From Sphingobacteriales bacterium (GTDB lineage: Bacteria; Bacteroidota; Bacteroidia; Chitinophagales; JADIYW01): a stretch of 64,000 nt of DNA. The stretch spans positions 1,894,001-1,958,000 of the forward strand of contig CP064984.1 in assembly GCA_016699615.1 (NCBI GenBank), written 5' to 3'. A program made the position numbers and the translations under genes. Below, piece by piece: positions 7,979 through 17,438 of the stretch; positions within the stretch are counted from its first letter, which is position 1, and every line of letters starts with the position of its first letter. A model generated the notes under the pieces. The model had not been told where the DNA came from. It did not search any database and was given only the letters and a program-made list of their open reading frames with translations.

Positions 7979-9160
7979 ATGATTGAAACCAATCCAGAAT
8001 ATATAGAACGAGCAGTGCTTATTGCAATTATTAGAGACAACCAAACCGTACACTTAATAGATGAATATTTAGATGAGTTGGCATTTTTAGCAGAAACTGC
8101 TGGCGCAGTTACCGTAAAAAGATTTACACAAAAATTACAACATCCAGATGTAAGATATTTTGTAGGTTCAGGAAAATTAGAAGAAATAAAAATATATAAT
8201 GAACTTGAAGAGGTAAACACAGTAATTATTGATGATGAAATTTCTCCTGCACAACAGCGAAATTTAGAAGCAGAACTTAAATGCAAAATTATTGATAGAA
8301 CAGGTTTGATATTAGATATTTTTGCACAAAGAGCCAAAACTGCACAAGCGAGAACACAAGTAGAATTGGCACAGTTACAATATCTTTTACCAAGACTAAA
8401 AGGACTTTGGACACACCTAGAAAGACAACGTGGAGGTATTGGAATGCGTGGTCCAGGTGAAAAAGAAATAGAAACAGATAGAAGGGTAATTCATGATAAA
8501 ATTGCAAAACTAAAATTAGATTTATCTATACTTGATAAGCAAGAAGAAACTCGAAGAAAAACAAGAGGAGAGTTGATACGCGTAGCATTAGTTGGATATA
8601 CCAACGTAGGAAAATCTACCATAATGAATGCAATGAGCAAAAGTGATGTGCTTGCAGAAAATAAACTTTTTGCAACATTAGACACTACAGTACGCAAAGT
8701 TGTGATTGATAATATTCCATTTTTATTGAGTGATACTGTTGGTTTTATTAGAAAATTGCCACACCATCTAATTGAAAGTTTTAAATCTACACTTGATGAA
8801 GCAAAAGAATCAGATATTATAATACATGTTGTAGATGCATCGCACGATAATTTTAGAGACCACATTAATGTAGTAAATGAAACGCTAACAGAATTGGGCG
8901 TAACGGAGCAACCAAGATTAATTGTTTTTAATAAAATGGATTTGTACAGACAAAAACATTTTGATAAATATTTACCAGAAGATATCAAGAAAGAGCTGTC
9001 TGAAGAATTTGAAAAAAATATGACAAGTGCAATGAACACAAATTGTGTTTTTGTTGCAGCTACCGAAAAAGAAAGAATGGATGATTTTAGAAATACATTG
9101 GTGTTAATGGTTCAGGATATGTATCATAAACGTTATCCATATAAAAGTAATTTCTATTGA
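7979..9160 (+). CDS. hflX: GTPase HflX
   Basis: Ribosome-associated GTPase that splits stalled 70S ribosomes under stress. The N-terminal HflX domain (VGSGKLEEI, VIIDDEISPAQQRNLE, IDRTGLILDIFAQRA..AQ..VELAQL) is followed by the glycine-rich linker RGGIGMRGPGEKEIE and a G domain: GYTNVGKST (G1), DTVGFI (G3) and NKMD (G4). About 394 residues, normal. ATG 7979 (MIETNPEYIERA) is preferred over the in-frame TTG at 7973. The TGA stop overlaps the TTG start of the next gene (TTGA), suggesting translational coupling. Confidence 0.95.
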   Translation: MIETNPEYIERAVLIAIIRDNQTVHLIDEYLDELAFLAETAGAVTVKRFTQKLQHPDVRYFVGSGKLEEIKIYNELEEVNTVIIDDEISPAQQRNLEAELKCKIIDRTGLILDIFAQRAKTAQARTQVELAQLQYLLPRLKGLWTHLERQRGGIGMRGPGEKEIETDRRVIHDKIAKLKLDLSILDKQEETRRKTRGELIRVALVGYTNVGKSTIMNAMSKSDVLAENKLFATLDTTVRKVVIDNIPFLLSDTVGFIRKLPHHLIESFKSTLDEAKESDIIIHVVDASHDNFRDHINVVNETLTELGVTEQPRLIVFNKMDLYRQKHFDKYLPEDIKKELSEEFEKNMTSAMNTNCVFVAATEKERMDDFRNTLVLMVQDMYHKRYPYKSNFY

Positions 9161-10551
9161 GAAGTTTATTAATATATATTATAATATTGATTGTTTTATT
9201 AGTATGTTATAATGTATTTGATATAATTCATTTTCCAGCTCAAGGTGCACATTTGTGGCGACAAGCTGATTGCCTAGCAATGGTTTGGAATTTTAAACAA
9301 TCAGGCACATCATTCTTTGTTCCAGAAATGTATAATTTATTATCAATAGATGGAAAAGGTGTGGCCGAATTTCCAATATTCTATTACATTGCAGCAAAAT
9401 TTCCTAATCCAGAATTAGTACTTAGAACACTACATAGCATTATGTTATTTGTTGCAGGATATCGTTTTTTTCAATTAGCAAAATATTTTTTACAGAGCAA
9501 TTTTTATTCAATAAGTGCAGTCGTGCTTGTTTTTACATCACCATTAATTATTTTTTATGGTATAAATTTTCTAAGCGATGTGCCAGCTTTTTCTTGTTGT
9601 ATTATTGGGTTGAGTTTCTATTTTTCAAATCATACAAGCAAACATAAGTTTATGTTATGTATTTTGTTTCTGAGTTTAGCAACACTACTCAAAGCATCTT
9701 ATTTCTTGTATTTGTTTGGGATAATATTGTACGAATATAAAGAAAGAAAGTTTAAAAATTATAATTATATCATCTTGTTTATTTTAATATGTCTGCCAAT
9801 TATTTGGTATTTATATGCATTTTATATTAATAGCAAATTTGGCAACACCTATTATTTTTTATCAAGCAAACCAATCTATTCTATGTCATTGTATGATATT
9901 GGTTTGGCTATTTGGCGCATCACAGTTTCATGGTCAAAAACATATTTTTGGCGACCAACAAGTGTTTTAGTTATTTTATTTGCAATCATCTTTTTGATTA
10001 AATCACCAAAAAATGAACTTAAGCAAATCACATTATTTACATTGATAATTACAATATTGTTTGTGTTGTTATTCATGCAAAAACTCATCATTCATGAGTA
10101 TTATTATGCGTTTTTCTACACTTTTATTTTGTTTGCAATTATTGCTTTGTTTTTACACCTTAAAAATTTTGAACAACAGCAATTAATAAAATTTGTAGTT
10201 ATTGTGTTTTTAGTGATAAATGTTTTTTATTGCAAATACTACATAATAGAAAAACAACAAGCACAAAGAATAGACAAGATTTTATTTAGCAAAGCATTTC
10301 AAGAATATTTGAACAACAACGATTGTGATGATTTTAAAACTGTTTTCTGTTTTGATGATATCAGCTTGAACCAACAATTGTATGCTATCAAAAGAAAAGG
10401 TTTCACTCAATATAATGATTGGAAAAAAGAATTAAACAATAATAAAATAGATTTTGTTTTATTGCAAACAAAAAATGTAAATAAATTAAATTTTAATGTA
10501 AGTGATAAGGAAAAATATGTCTACAGAAACTACACACTAATTAAAATGTAA
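9157..10551 (+). CDS. GT-C/ArnT-like integral membrane glycosyltransferase family protein
   Basis: A polytopic protein of 464 residues with about 9-11 hydrophobic helices. After the first helix it has HLWRQADCLAMVWNF and then GKGVAEFPIFYYI, the periplasmic loop pattern (H.WRQ.D...) of GT39/ArnT-type proteins of Bacteroidota that take sugars from a polyprenyl-phosphate donor. The usual acidic catalytic residue would be the Asp in RQAD. C-terminal soluble tail is short. Start is TTG 9157, overlapping the hflX stop as TTGA; no better start lies downstream. Convergent with the next gene, 11-base overlap at the 3' ends. Acceptor unknown. Confidence 0.65.
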   Translation: MRSLLIYIIILIVLLVCYNVFDIIHFPAQGAHLWRQADCLAMVWNFKQSGTSFFVPEMYNLLSIDGKGVAEFPIFYYIAAKFPNPELVLRTLHSIMLFVAGYRFFQLAKYFLQSNFYSISAVVLVFTSPLIIFYGINFLSDVPAFSCCIIGLSFYFSNHTSKHKFMLCILFLSLATLLKASYFLYLFGIILYEYKERKFKNYNYIILFILICLPIIWYLYAFYINSKFGNTYYFLSSKPIYSMSLYDIGLAIWRITVSWSKTYFWRPTSVLVILFAIIFLIKSPKNELKQITLFTLIITILFVLLFMQKLIIHEYYYAFFYTFILFAIIALFLHLKNFEQQQLIKFVVIVFLVINVFYCKYYIIEKQQAQRIDKILFSKAFQEYLNNNDCDDFKTVFCFDDISLNQQLYAIKRKGFTQYNDWKKELNNNKIDFVLLQTKNVNKLNFNVSDKEKYVYRNYTLIKM

Positions 10552-12085
10552 GATATTTTAAACTCAAGAAATCTTTTGCAGAAAATGTATATGCATCAGA
10601 TGCAACAATAGCTTCGTCAAGATTTTTTATTAATTCATTTTTGTACTTACTATCATTTCTTACATAAAAAAATAAATTATAATAGCCACGCATAGATGCT
10701 AGTGTACCAACATATTCATGTCTCTTTTCTTGTTGTATAATGTTGTACAAAATGCCCATAGTGCCTTTGTCAGTTTGCACATAATCTGGGTCACTCGAAA
10801 ATGATACCAAAACAATTAAGTCAGCATTCACTTCATCAAAATATTTTTTATCTATTTTGTTTTTAGAAAGATGCACATCAGCTAAGCCTTGCACATCTAT
10901 AAATGTAGATTTTCCAAGATATGGAATTACGCCAGCATCACCCAACATTACTTTCAAATCTTTCTTGCCAATATTTCCAATAGCTTTGCCAGTTTTTATA
11001 TGTCCTTTTTGCATGGCAAAAGAAAATAATGCATTGTTTTTAATAGAAGATATTTCTACAATATTATGTGCGAAGATGCCTTTTATTGTTATTAATACCA
11101 AGAATATTAGCATCACAATAGAAATATGTTTCTTCTTTTTTTCATCATTAATATGTTGGAAAACTACAATTAATGCAAAGACAAAAACTGGATAGAATAG
11201 TTGAAACCCAAATCTGTTTGCATAGTTCATTAAAAGTGCAGAAGTGCCATAAAAAAAATAATAAATAAAGATTGATAACAACGCAACGTACTTAAATAAC
11301 TTATGCGATTTTGATATATAATACACAGCAACAAACGTAATTAAATATTGCCAAATCGTCAATGAATTGTAGATTAAACCAAGTACACCTAAGTTATTGC
11401 CCACAGATTTGTGATAAAAAGAAAGTGGCAATGGCAATCCAAAATATTTGTATCTAACAATAAAATAGACAACACCTATGCTTCCAAATAAAATCAATAT
11501 TGGATAATAGATTTTATCTTTTCTAATGATTAAAATATATAAAAATATGAATAAGGAAATTACAGCACCTTCTGGTCTTGTAAGTGGAAGTAATAATGCG
11601 AATAACCAAAGTTTACTTTGCGTAGCTTTGCTGATTTCTGGTTTATTGAGTGCAACAAAAACTTCTAGCAATAACCAAAACCAAAATATTGTTTCTAAGC
11701 AAGCATAAATATGTACATGCGTTTGCCAATTGGCAACAAAAAGTAAAATTGCTAATAATGCATAGTTTTTATTTTCTATACTTATATAAATTCTTCTGAT
11801 GATGAGTATGAAAAATATAAATGTAACAAACTTAAAAAACAACTGTGGTTGAATGCCTAATATTGGTGGAAACACAGAAAGTATCATATATGTAAAACTC
11901 GTGTATGCTTCAATTAAATTGTGGTCTGCATTGTAATTCCAAATACCATAGTTAATCAAATTGTAACCATATCTAAAACATATATAAGCATCATCTACTG
12001 TAGTTTGCACAAACAGAAAAAAACCAATTACAATAGAAAGTAAAATTGGTAGTATTAATAGGTATTTATTTTGTGCTATTTTCAT
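10541..12085 (-). CDS. GT-C type membrane glycosyltransferase-like protein
   Basis: 514 residues, around 10 transmembrane helices. The first periplasmic loop, TVDDAYICFRYGYNLINYG, carries the DD.(Y/F)I..RY..NL pattern of GT-C mannosyl/arabinosyl-like transferases; the Asp pair is the presumed catalytic site, and IEAYTSFTYMIL is the expected next block (veGytnflw in relatives). A soluble C-terminal region of about 150 residues (KDLKVMLGDAGVIPYLGKSTFIDVQGLAD) also matches this group. It starts 20 bases inside the end of the upstream gene on the same strand, so both form an operon. Donor and acceptor cannot be inferred. Confidence 0.65.
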   Translation of the reverse strand: MKIAQNKYLLILPILLSIVIGFFLFVQTTVDDAYICFRYGYNLINYGIWNYNADHNLIEAYTSFTYMILSVFPPILGIQPQLFFKFVTFIFFILIIRRIYISIENKNYALLAILLFVANWQTHVHIYACLETIFWFWLLLEVFVALNKPEISKATQSKLWLFALLLPLTRPEGAVISLFIFLYILIIRKDKIYYPILILFGSIGVVYFIVRYKYFGLPLPLSFYHKSVGNNLGVLGLIYNSLTIWQYLITFVAVYYISKSHKLFKYVALLSIFIYYFFYGTSALLMNYANRFGFQLFYPVFVFALIVVFQHINDEKKKKHISIVMLIFLVLITIKGIFAHNIVEISSIKNNALFSFAMQKGHIKTGKAIGNIGKKDLKVMLGDAGVIPYLGKSTFIDVQGLADVHLSKNKIDKKYFDEVNADLIVLVSFSSDPDYVQTDKGTMGILYNIIQQEKRHEYVGTLASMRGYYNLFFYVRNDSKYKNELIKNLDEAIVASDAYTFSAKDFLSLKYLTF

Positions 12086-13736
12086 TTTCTAATAAATCTT
12101 TTTTATAGATAATATATTCTTTTCTGTTTGGTAGTTGTAGCTTTTCCCAACCAAGATTTGGATAATTATTGATGAAATTATTCCATGTACTATCTTCGTA
12201 AAATCTGTAATCTTTCAATATTACATCTGAGATATACATCATTCCAATATCTTGTTGATGCATCAAGCTATCAAATGTTTGGTTCTTTAAAAATTGAATG
12301 CAAATTTTAAAATGATCATTCATGTAAATGGGTAAAATTTCACTCACCAAAAATGTTGTTGGTTTTTTTATGTTCAAGTCTCTCACAGCTTTAATATAAG
12401 GCACATAGTTTGGTTGTTCGTATTGATGAAAACTATTGTATCTAGGATATTCTTTTAATTTCGGCGTTTTCCAAAGCATGAAAAATACCAGAATCATACA
12501 TAAAACTGAATACAAAACATTGCTTTCAATTTTTTCAAAGTGCAATAATATTGGCTGAATTAAAATATAAATCAAATAATAGTAGAATGCTAATTGCAAT
12601 ATATAATAATGTTCTCTTGGAAAAATGATTACTGATGCCACAATTGATGGTCCAATTAATATCAATGCACATAATGTAAAAACACCTTGTTTGTAGATGA
12701 TTTTTTTTAAAGCAATGAGGTATTCTTTAATACCAATTTTAATAATTGCAAATGAGAATATAATTGACAGAAAAATATAGATATAGTAAGAATTAAAATC
12801 GTACAAGCGCTTTGGAAAAAATAACTCAGTTCCAAATTTTAATGTCTGTGAAATATATGAGTTTATATTTTCAGTAATATGTTTCTTTAGCTCATCAGGA
12901 TTTGCTTTGTACATATCACCAACACTTTGGCTATTTCCAAACTTATTTTTGAAGATTTCTTCCCAATGAATAAAAGGTAATCTATCTTGTTTGTTCCATT
13001 TTATGGTATTAAATGTATAATGTTGTCCCATTGCATAATACATACGACCACCATACATTGGAGAATGCCAAACTCTAATTAATAAAGCTATGGTAAGTAC
13101 CATAAATATCAGCACTAAATATTCTCTTTTTGAGAATATTGATTGAATAGAAATATTGTTTTTATATTTCTGATATAGTATAGATATAATACCTAAAATG
13201 AAAAACGCATAACTACTCATCATAAATTCTGGACGAACGAATGCCATAAACAACGAAAAGAATCCAGTAAATACAAAAATCTTTGTATATTCTTTGGTAT
13301 AATAATTTATAAAAATGAAATAGATAAAAATAATGAACAAAGAATAGTGCGAAATTCTTGGCCACCAATCGAAAGCCATATTAAAGCTGGAAAACAATAA
13401 ACACCACGATAAATAGCTGGCAATAAAAAAAGGCACATTTTTACTACGTAGAAAAAAATACAGACCAACACTTGGCACCCACGATAAAGAAATAATGGCA
13501 AAGTGATGCAAGTCAATATAATCTTGGATAAAAAGATGGAAAAACTTGTAGGTAAGTGTGTAAAATGGCGCAAAAGAACCTAAAAGATTCTTGAATTTAT
13601 ACAAGACTCTTTGCATATACACTGTTTCATCTGCCATAGATATATCCAGATATAATGCATAATCTCTAAAAAATAAATATAGACAACACAAAGAAAATAC
13701 CAAGAAAATAGCATCGGCTATCCTTTTTCTATTCAT
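12066..13736 (-). CDS. large polytopic membrane protein, GT-C-like
   Basis: 556 residues with about ten hydrophobic helices and a soluble C-terminal domain from about residue 420 (YEQPNYVPYIKAVRDLNIKKPTTFLVSEILP). The first loop reads YLDISMADETVYMQRVLYKF, with an acidic ADE.vY.. pattern in the place where GT-C enzymes keep a catalytic Asp or Glu. The rest is poorly conserved, so assignment rests on topology, this loop and its operon with the clearer GT-C gene. A TATCTTTG -7 box lies 20 bases upstream. Probably a surface-glycan enzyme; polymerase or flippase-associated roles are not excluded. Confidence 0.5.
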   Translation of the reverse strand: MNRKRIADAIFLVFSLCCLYLFFRDYALYLDISMADETVYMQRVLYKFKNLLGSFAPFYTLTYKFFHLFIQDYIDLHHFAIISLSWVPSVGLYFFLRSKNVPFFIASYLSWCLLFSSFNMAFDWWPRISHYSLFIIFIYFIFINYYTKEYTKIFVFTGFFSLFMAFVRPEFMMSSYAFFILGIISILYQKYKNNISIQSIFSKREYLVLIFMVLTIALLIRVWHSPMYGGRMYYAMGQHYTFNTIKWNKQDRLPFIHWEEIFKNKFGNSQSVGDMYKANPDELKKHITENINSYISQTLKFGTELFFPKRLYDFNSYYIYIFLSIIFSFAIIKIGIKEYLIALKKIIYKQGVFTLCALILIGPSIVASVIIFPREHYYILQLAFYYYLIYILIQPILLHFEKIESNVLYSVLCMILVFFMLWKTPKLKEYPRYNSFHQYEQPNYVPYIKAVRDLNIKKPTTFLVSEILPIYMNDHFKICIQFLKNQTFDSLMHQQDIGMMYISDVILKDYRFYEDSTWNNFINNYPNLGWEKLQLPNRKEYIIYKKDLLENENSTK

Positions 13737-13756
13737 TATTAATACAGATTATTAAA

Positions 13757-13764
13757 CAAAGATA
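13757..13764 (-). promoter_or_regulatory. -7 box of the GT-C operon
   Basis: On the minus strand TATCTTTG is an exact TAnnTTTG box 20 bases before the ATG at 13736. No clear -33 element. Confidence 0.45.
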
Positions 13765-13864
13765 AGAAAAAGGACTTTGGTAAATAATATTTTATGTAAG
13801 CATTAGATAACAAACATGCTACCAAAAAAATGAAAAATTAATATAAATATCAAAAAATGAGTTG

Positions 13865-13872
13865 TATCTTTG
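13865..13872 (+). promoter_or_regulatory. -7 box of the tRNA-Leu promoter
   Basis: TATCTTTG, exact TAnnTTTG, 10 bases before the tRNA 5' end and followed by CACTT, as the tRNA-Asp box is followed by CACTC. Confidence 0.6.
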
Positions 13873-13882
13873 CACTTCAAAA

Positions 13883-13965
13883 GCGGGTGTGGCGAAATTG
13901 GTAGACGCACTAGACTTAGGATCTAGCGGGCAACCATGGGGGTTCGAGTCCCTCCACCCGTACCA
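13883..13965 (+). tRNA. tRNA-Leu (anticodon TAG)
   Basis: Class II tRNA with a long variable arm. Acceptor GCGGGTG (13883-13889) pairs with CACCCGT (13955-13961), first pair G.T; anticodon stem CTAGA/TCTAG around CTTAGGA gives TAG; variable arm CGGGCAACCATG-type; T arm GGGGG TTCGAGT CCCTC. Discriminator A at 13962 and encoded CCA at 13963-13965. Confidence 0.96.
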
Positions 13966-13969
13966 AATC

Positions 13970-14016
13970 AAAATGTTGAATGGTAGATAGATGTCTATTA
14001 TTCAACATTTTAAATT
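13970..14016 (+). terminator. hairpin between tRNA-Leu and tig
   Basis: 12-bp perfect stem AAAATGTTGAAT (13970-13981) / ATTCAACATTTT (14000-14011), with a short inner ATAG/CTAT pairing, then TAAATTTTTA. The T tract is imperfect. The in-frame ATG at 13991 lies in the loop, which helps reject it as the tig start. Likely the tRNA terminator or a leader hairpin of tig. Confidence 0.6.
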
Positions 14017-14035
14017 TTTAAGACAATTCAATATA

Positions 14036-15409
14036 ATGAACATTACCAAAAAAAACACAGACGAAGTAAATGCAATTTTACAAGTAGAAATTAGTAAAGA
14101 AGATTATCTACCAGCAGTTGATAAGGCACTACAAGATTATAGAAAAAAAGCTACACTAAAAGGATTCAGAGTAGGGCATGTTCCTATCAATCTTATTAAA
14201 AAAATGTATGGTAATGCTATTCTATTTGAAGAAATTAATAAAACAACTAGCCAAGCATTAAACAAATATATAACTGAAGAAAAACTAGATATTCTAGGAC
14301 AACCATTGCCAACTGAAAAAAACAATGAAGTTCAAATTGATATCTACAATCCAAGTGATGTAACTTTTGACTTTGAAATTGGACTAGCTCCAGATTTTTC
14401 ATTGCCTGATTTAAAATCAATCAATATTACAAACAAAAAGATTGAAGTATCTGAAGAAACTGTAGACAAAGAAATTAATGATATTGCTCAAAGATATGGC
14501 GATGCAGAAACACCAGAAGATGCAACAGTACAAGATAAAGATATTCTGACAATTGATATTAACGAGTTAGATGGCGATAATATCAAAGAAAATGGTCTGC
14601 AAAATACAACTGTCATCAATGAAGATATGATTGTGGACAAAACTATTAGAAAAAAACTAGCTAAAATGAAAGTTGGTAGTAGTTTTAAAGCTGATATTTT
14701 TAAATTATTAGATAGAGATAGAGAGCAAATTATTCATCATATACTTGGTGTGAAAAACGAAGGAAATCATAATCATGATGATATTACTGACAATTACGAA
14801 GTAACTATAACTAAAATTTCTAGGATCAAAAAAGCAGAAATAGGACAAGCATTATTTGATAAAGTTTATGGCGAAGGTGTTGTCGCATCAGAAGAAGAGT
14901 TTAGAAATAAGATAAAACAAGAGATAGTTGGTTATGTAGAGCAAACACAGCAAAATGGTTTGAAAGATAGTGTCTACAAAAACCTTATTGACACAACGAC
15001 AATACAACTACCTGAAGCATTTTTAAAGAAATTTATCAAAGCAAGTAATGAGAAGCCTATCAGCGATGAGCAGATAGATACAGAATTTCCAGGTTTTGAA
15101 AAAGGACTAAAATGGAACTTAATTACAGCAAAAATAGCTAAAGATAACGACATCAAAATTGAGTTTGATGAAGTAAAAGCACATTCAAAAGAGCAAATCC
15201 GCAAACAATTTGGAATGTATGCTGGACCATCTGGCATAGATGACAAAACCTTAGACATGCTTAATGATAATATGCTTAAAAAAGATGAGCATGTCAGAAA
15301 GTCATATGATTCTGCATTGGAACAAAAATTGTTTGATTATTTATTATCTCAAGTGAAAATTACAGATGAAGTAATTACATTTGAAGATTTTATTAATCAA
15401 TCAAAATAA
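14036..15409 (+). CDS. tig: trigger factor
   Basis: Ribosome-bound folding chaperone. Residues 43-50 are GFRVGHVP, the ribosome-binding signature (GFRxGxxP) of the N-terminal domain. The PPIase-like middle domain is divergent: the region after VQDKDILTIDINELDGDNIKENG has no clear FKBP active site, as is common in Bacteroidota trigger factors. The helical C-terminal domain follows (GQALFDKVYGEG, EQTQQNGLKDSVYKNLID). At 457 residues it is normal. I start at ATG 14036 (MNITKKNTDEV); the 15 codons from 13991 belong to a leader hairpin. Seven bases separate its stop from clpP. Confidence 0.93.
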   Translation: MNITKKNTDEVNAILQVEISKEDYLPAVDKALQDYRKKATLKGFRVGHVPINLIKKMYGNAILFEEINKTTSQALNKYITEEKLDILGQPLPTEKNNEVQIDIYNPSDVTFDFEIGLAPDFSLPDLKSINITNKKIEVSEETVDKEINDIAQRYGDAETPEDATVQDKDILTIDINELDGDNIKENGLQNTTVINEDMIVDKTIRKKLAKMKVGSSFKADIFKLLDRDREQIIHHILGVKNEGNHNHDDITDNYEVTITKISRIKKAEIGQALFDKVYGEGVVASEEEFRNKIKQEIVGYVEQTQQNGLKDSVYKNLIDTTTIQLPEAFLKKFIKASNEKPISDEQIDTEFPGFEKGLKWNLITAKIAKDNDIKIEFDEVKAHSKEQIRKQFGMYAGPSGIDDKTLDMLNDNMLKKDEHVRKSYDSALEQKLFDYLLSQVKITDEVITFEDFINQSK

Positions 15410-15416
15410 CTAAAAT

Positions 15417-16091
15417 ATGAATTTAGGTAATGAATTTAGAAAGTATGCCACACAGCATCATGGCTTATCAAGTGTATATGTAGATCAATTTATTGATACT
15501 AATATCACCAACCTTACACCAAACATCATTGAAGAAAGACCAATGAATGTAGCAGCATTAGATGTTTTTTCCAGATTAATGATGGACAGAATTATCTTTA
15601 TGGGCACAGCAATCGATGATTACGTTTCAAACATCATCATGGCTCAATTATTATTTCTTCAATCAACAGACAAAACACGTGATGTACAAATTTACATCAA
15701 TTCACCAGGTGGAAGTGTTTATGCTGGATTAGGAATTTACGATACTATGCAATACATTCAGCCAGATGTAGCAACTGTTTGTACAGGTATGGCAGCATCT
15801 ATGGCAGCAGTATTATTGTGTGCTGGTGCAAAAGGAAAGCGTTCTGCGCTAAAGCACTCAAGAGTAATGATTCATCAACCAATGGGCGGCGCACAAGGTC
15901 AAGCATCAGAAATTGAAATCACATACAAACAAATTACAATTCTTAAAAAAGAATTATACAACATCATATCTGAGCATTCAGGACAACCATTTGATAAAGT
16001 AGAGAAAGATAGCGATAGAGATTATTGGATGATTGCAGATGAAGCCAAAGAATATGGTATGATTGACGAAGTATTAATAAGAAAAAAATAG
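15417..16091 (+). CDS. clpP: ATP-dependent Clp protease proteolytic subunit
   Basis: Serine protease chamber of ClpXP. Catalytic triad Ser128 (GMAASMA), His153 (MIHQPMGG) and Asp202 (SDRDYW) are all present, as is the oxyanion/handle region INSPGGSVYAGLGIYDTMQ. The 224 residues include a roughly 30-residue N-terminal extension typical of Bacteroidota. Close behind tig and before clpX, but a strong hairpin with T run lies between clpP and clpX, so ClpP may be made in excess over ClpX. Confidence 0.97.
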   Translation: MNLGNEFRKYATQHHGLSSVYVDQFIDTNITNLTPNIIEERPMNVAALDVFSRLMMDRIIFMGTAIDDYVSNIIMAQLLFLQSTDKTRDVQIYINSPGGSVYAGLGIYDTMQYIQPDVATVCTGMAASMAAVLLCAGAKGKRSALKHSRVMIHQPMGGAQGQASEIEITYKQITILKKELYNIISEHSGQPFDKVEKDSDRDYWMIADEAKEYGMIDEVLIRKK

Positions 16092-16113
16092 TACAACAAA
16101 AAATCTATGTTTG

Positions 16114-16148
16114 ATATAGTTGCATGTAACGTGCAACTATATTATTTT
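16114..16148 (+). terminator. hairpin between clpP and clpX (terminator or attenuator)
   Basis: Perfect 11-bp stem ATATAGTTGCA (16114-16124) / TGCAACTATAT (16132-16142), seven-base loop TGTAACG, then TATTTTTAT. It is 22 bases after the clpP stop and covers the spurious upstream start of clpX at 16120. Confidence 0.7.
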
Positions 16149-16167
16149 TATACACATCTATTCTAAT

Positions 16168-17412
16168 ATGTCAAAACAACAAAAAGATACTGGATCCAAT
16201 TGCAGCTTTTGTGGGAAACCAAAAAGTGAGGTGAAAATTTTAATTGCAGGATTGAATGCATATATCTGTGATAATTGTGCAGAATTGGCAAATAATATTG
16301 CAATAGAAGAATTGGCTATACAAAACAAAACAATAAAGCCATTTTTAGTAAGCAAACCAAAAGATTTAAAATCATCTTTAGATAGTTATATCATTGGACA
16401 AGAAGAAGCTAAAAAGGTAATTGCCGTTGCTGTATATAATCACTACAAAAGATTGAACCAGAAAAAAACTAATGATGATGTAGAAGTTGAAAAATCTAAT
16501 ATCTTATTAGTAGGACAAACAGGTACAGGAAAAACACTAATAGCGAAAACAATAGCAAAACAACTTAATGTACCATTTGCAATCGTAGATGCAACCACAT
16601 TTACAGAAGCTGGCTATGTAGGCGAAGATGTTGAAAGTATATTATCAAGATTATTGCAAAACTGCGATTTTAACGTAGAACAAGCAGAACGTGGAATTGT
16701 ATATATTGATGAAATTGACAAAATTACACGCAAAAGCGATAATCCATCAATTACAAGAGATGTAGGTGGCGAAGGTGTACAACAAGCATTGTTAAAATTA
16801 TTGGAAGGTACAGAAGTATTGGTGCCACCACACGGCGGAAGAAAACATCCTGAGCAAAAACTAATAAAAGTAGATACCAGAAATATATTATTTATCTGTG
16901 GTGGTTCTTTTGATGGTATAGATAAAATAATTGCCAAACGTTCTAATACATCATCTATTGGTTTTAAAAATGCAGATGAGCATGAAAGCATAAGCCAAGC
17001 AGAACAAAATTATTTACAATACGTCAATCATCAAGATATTAAAACATTTGGACTAATACCAGAATTATTAGGAAGATTGCCAGTATTGGTACACTTAAAT
17101 CCATTGGATAGAGCTGCGTTGAAATCTATTTTATTAGAACCAAAAAATGCATTAATTAAACAATATAAAAAACTTTTTGAGTTAGAAGATATTGAATTAA
17201 TCATTGAAGATGAAGCTATTGAACTTATTGTAGATAAAGCATTAGAGTACAAATTGGGTGCACGTGGTTTGCGTACTATTTGCGAAATCGTATTTACAGA
17301 AGCCATGTACGATTTGCCTTCTGAAAAAGATGTAAAAACATTTACATTAAATAAAGCATATGTCGAAACTAAAATTAATAAGTCTACATTCTCAAAACTT
17401 AAAGTAGCATAA
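16168..17412 (+). CDS. clpX: ATP-dependent Clp protease ATP-binding subunit ClpX
   Basis: AAA+ unfoldase that recognises tagged substrates and feeds ClpP. N-terminal C4 zinc-binding domain with Cys12, Cys15, Cys34 and Cys37 (CSFC...CDNC), Walker A GQTGTGKT at 115-122, pore loop GYVGED from 148, Walker B IVYIDEID from 177, and the C-terminal sensor-2 region LGARGLRTICE. 414 residues, normal. ATG 16168 (MSKQQKD) is chosen since the 16 codons upstream fall inside the terminator-like hairpin. Downstream is a bidirectional terminator. Confidence 0.97.
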   Translation: MSKQQKDTGSNCSFCGKPKSEVKILIAGLNAYICDNCAELANNIAIEELAIQNKTIKPFLVSKPKDLKSSLDSYIIGQEEAKKVIAVAVYNHYKRLNQKKTNDDVEVEKSNILLVGQTGTGKTLIAKTIAKQLNVPFAIVDATTFTEAGYVGEDVESILSRLLQNCDFNVEQAERGIVYIDEIDKITRKSDNPSITRDVGGEGVQQALLKLLEGTEVLVPPHGGRKHPEQKLIKVDTRNILFICGGSFDGIDKIIAKRSNTSSIGFKNADEHESISQAEQNYLQYVNHQDIKTFGLIPELLGRLPVLVHLNPLDRAALKSILLEPKNALIKQYKKLFELEDIELIIEDEAIELIVDKALEYKLGARGLRTICEIVFTEAMYDLPSEKDVKTFTLNKAYVETKINKSTFSKLKVA

Positions 17413-17438
17413 CAAAAATAAGATATATCTAAACTAAA

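Noticed and set aside
13991..14035. Upstream in-frame start for tig
   Set aside because: Sits in the loop and arm of a 12-bp hairpin; the family N-terminus begins at 14036.
16120..16167. Upstream in-frame start for clpX
   Set aside because: Falls inside the clpP-clpX hairpin and does not match the family N-terminus.
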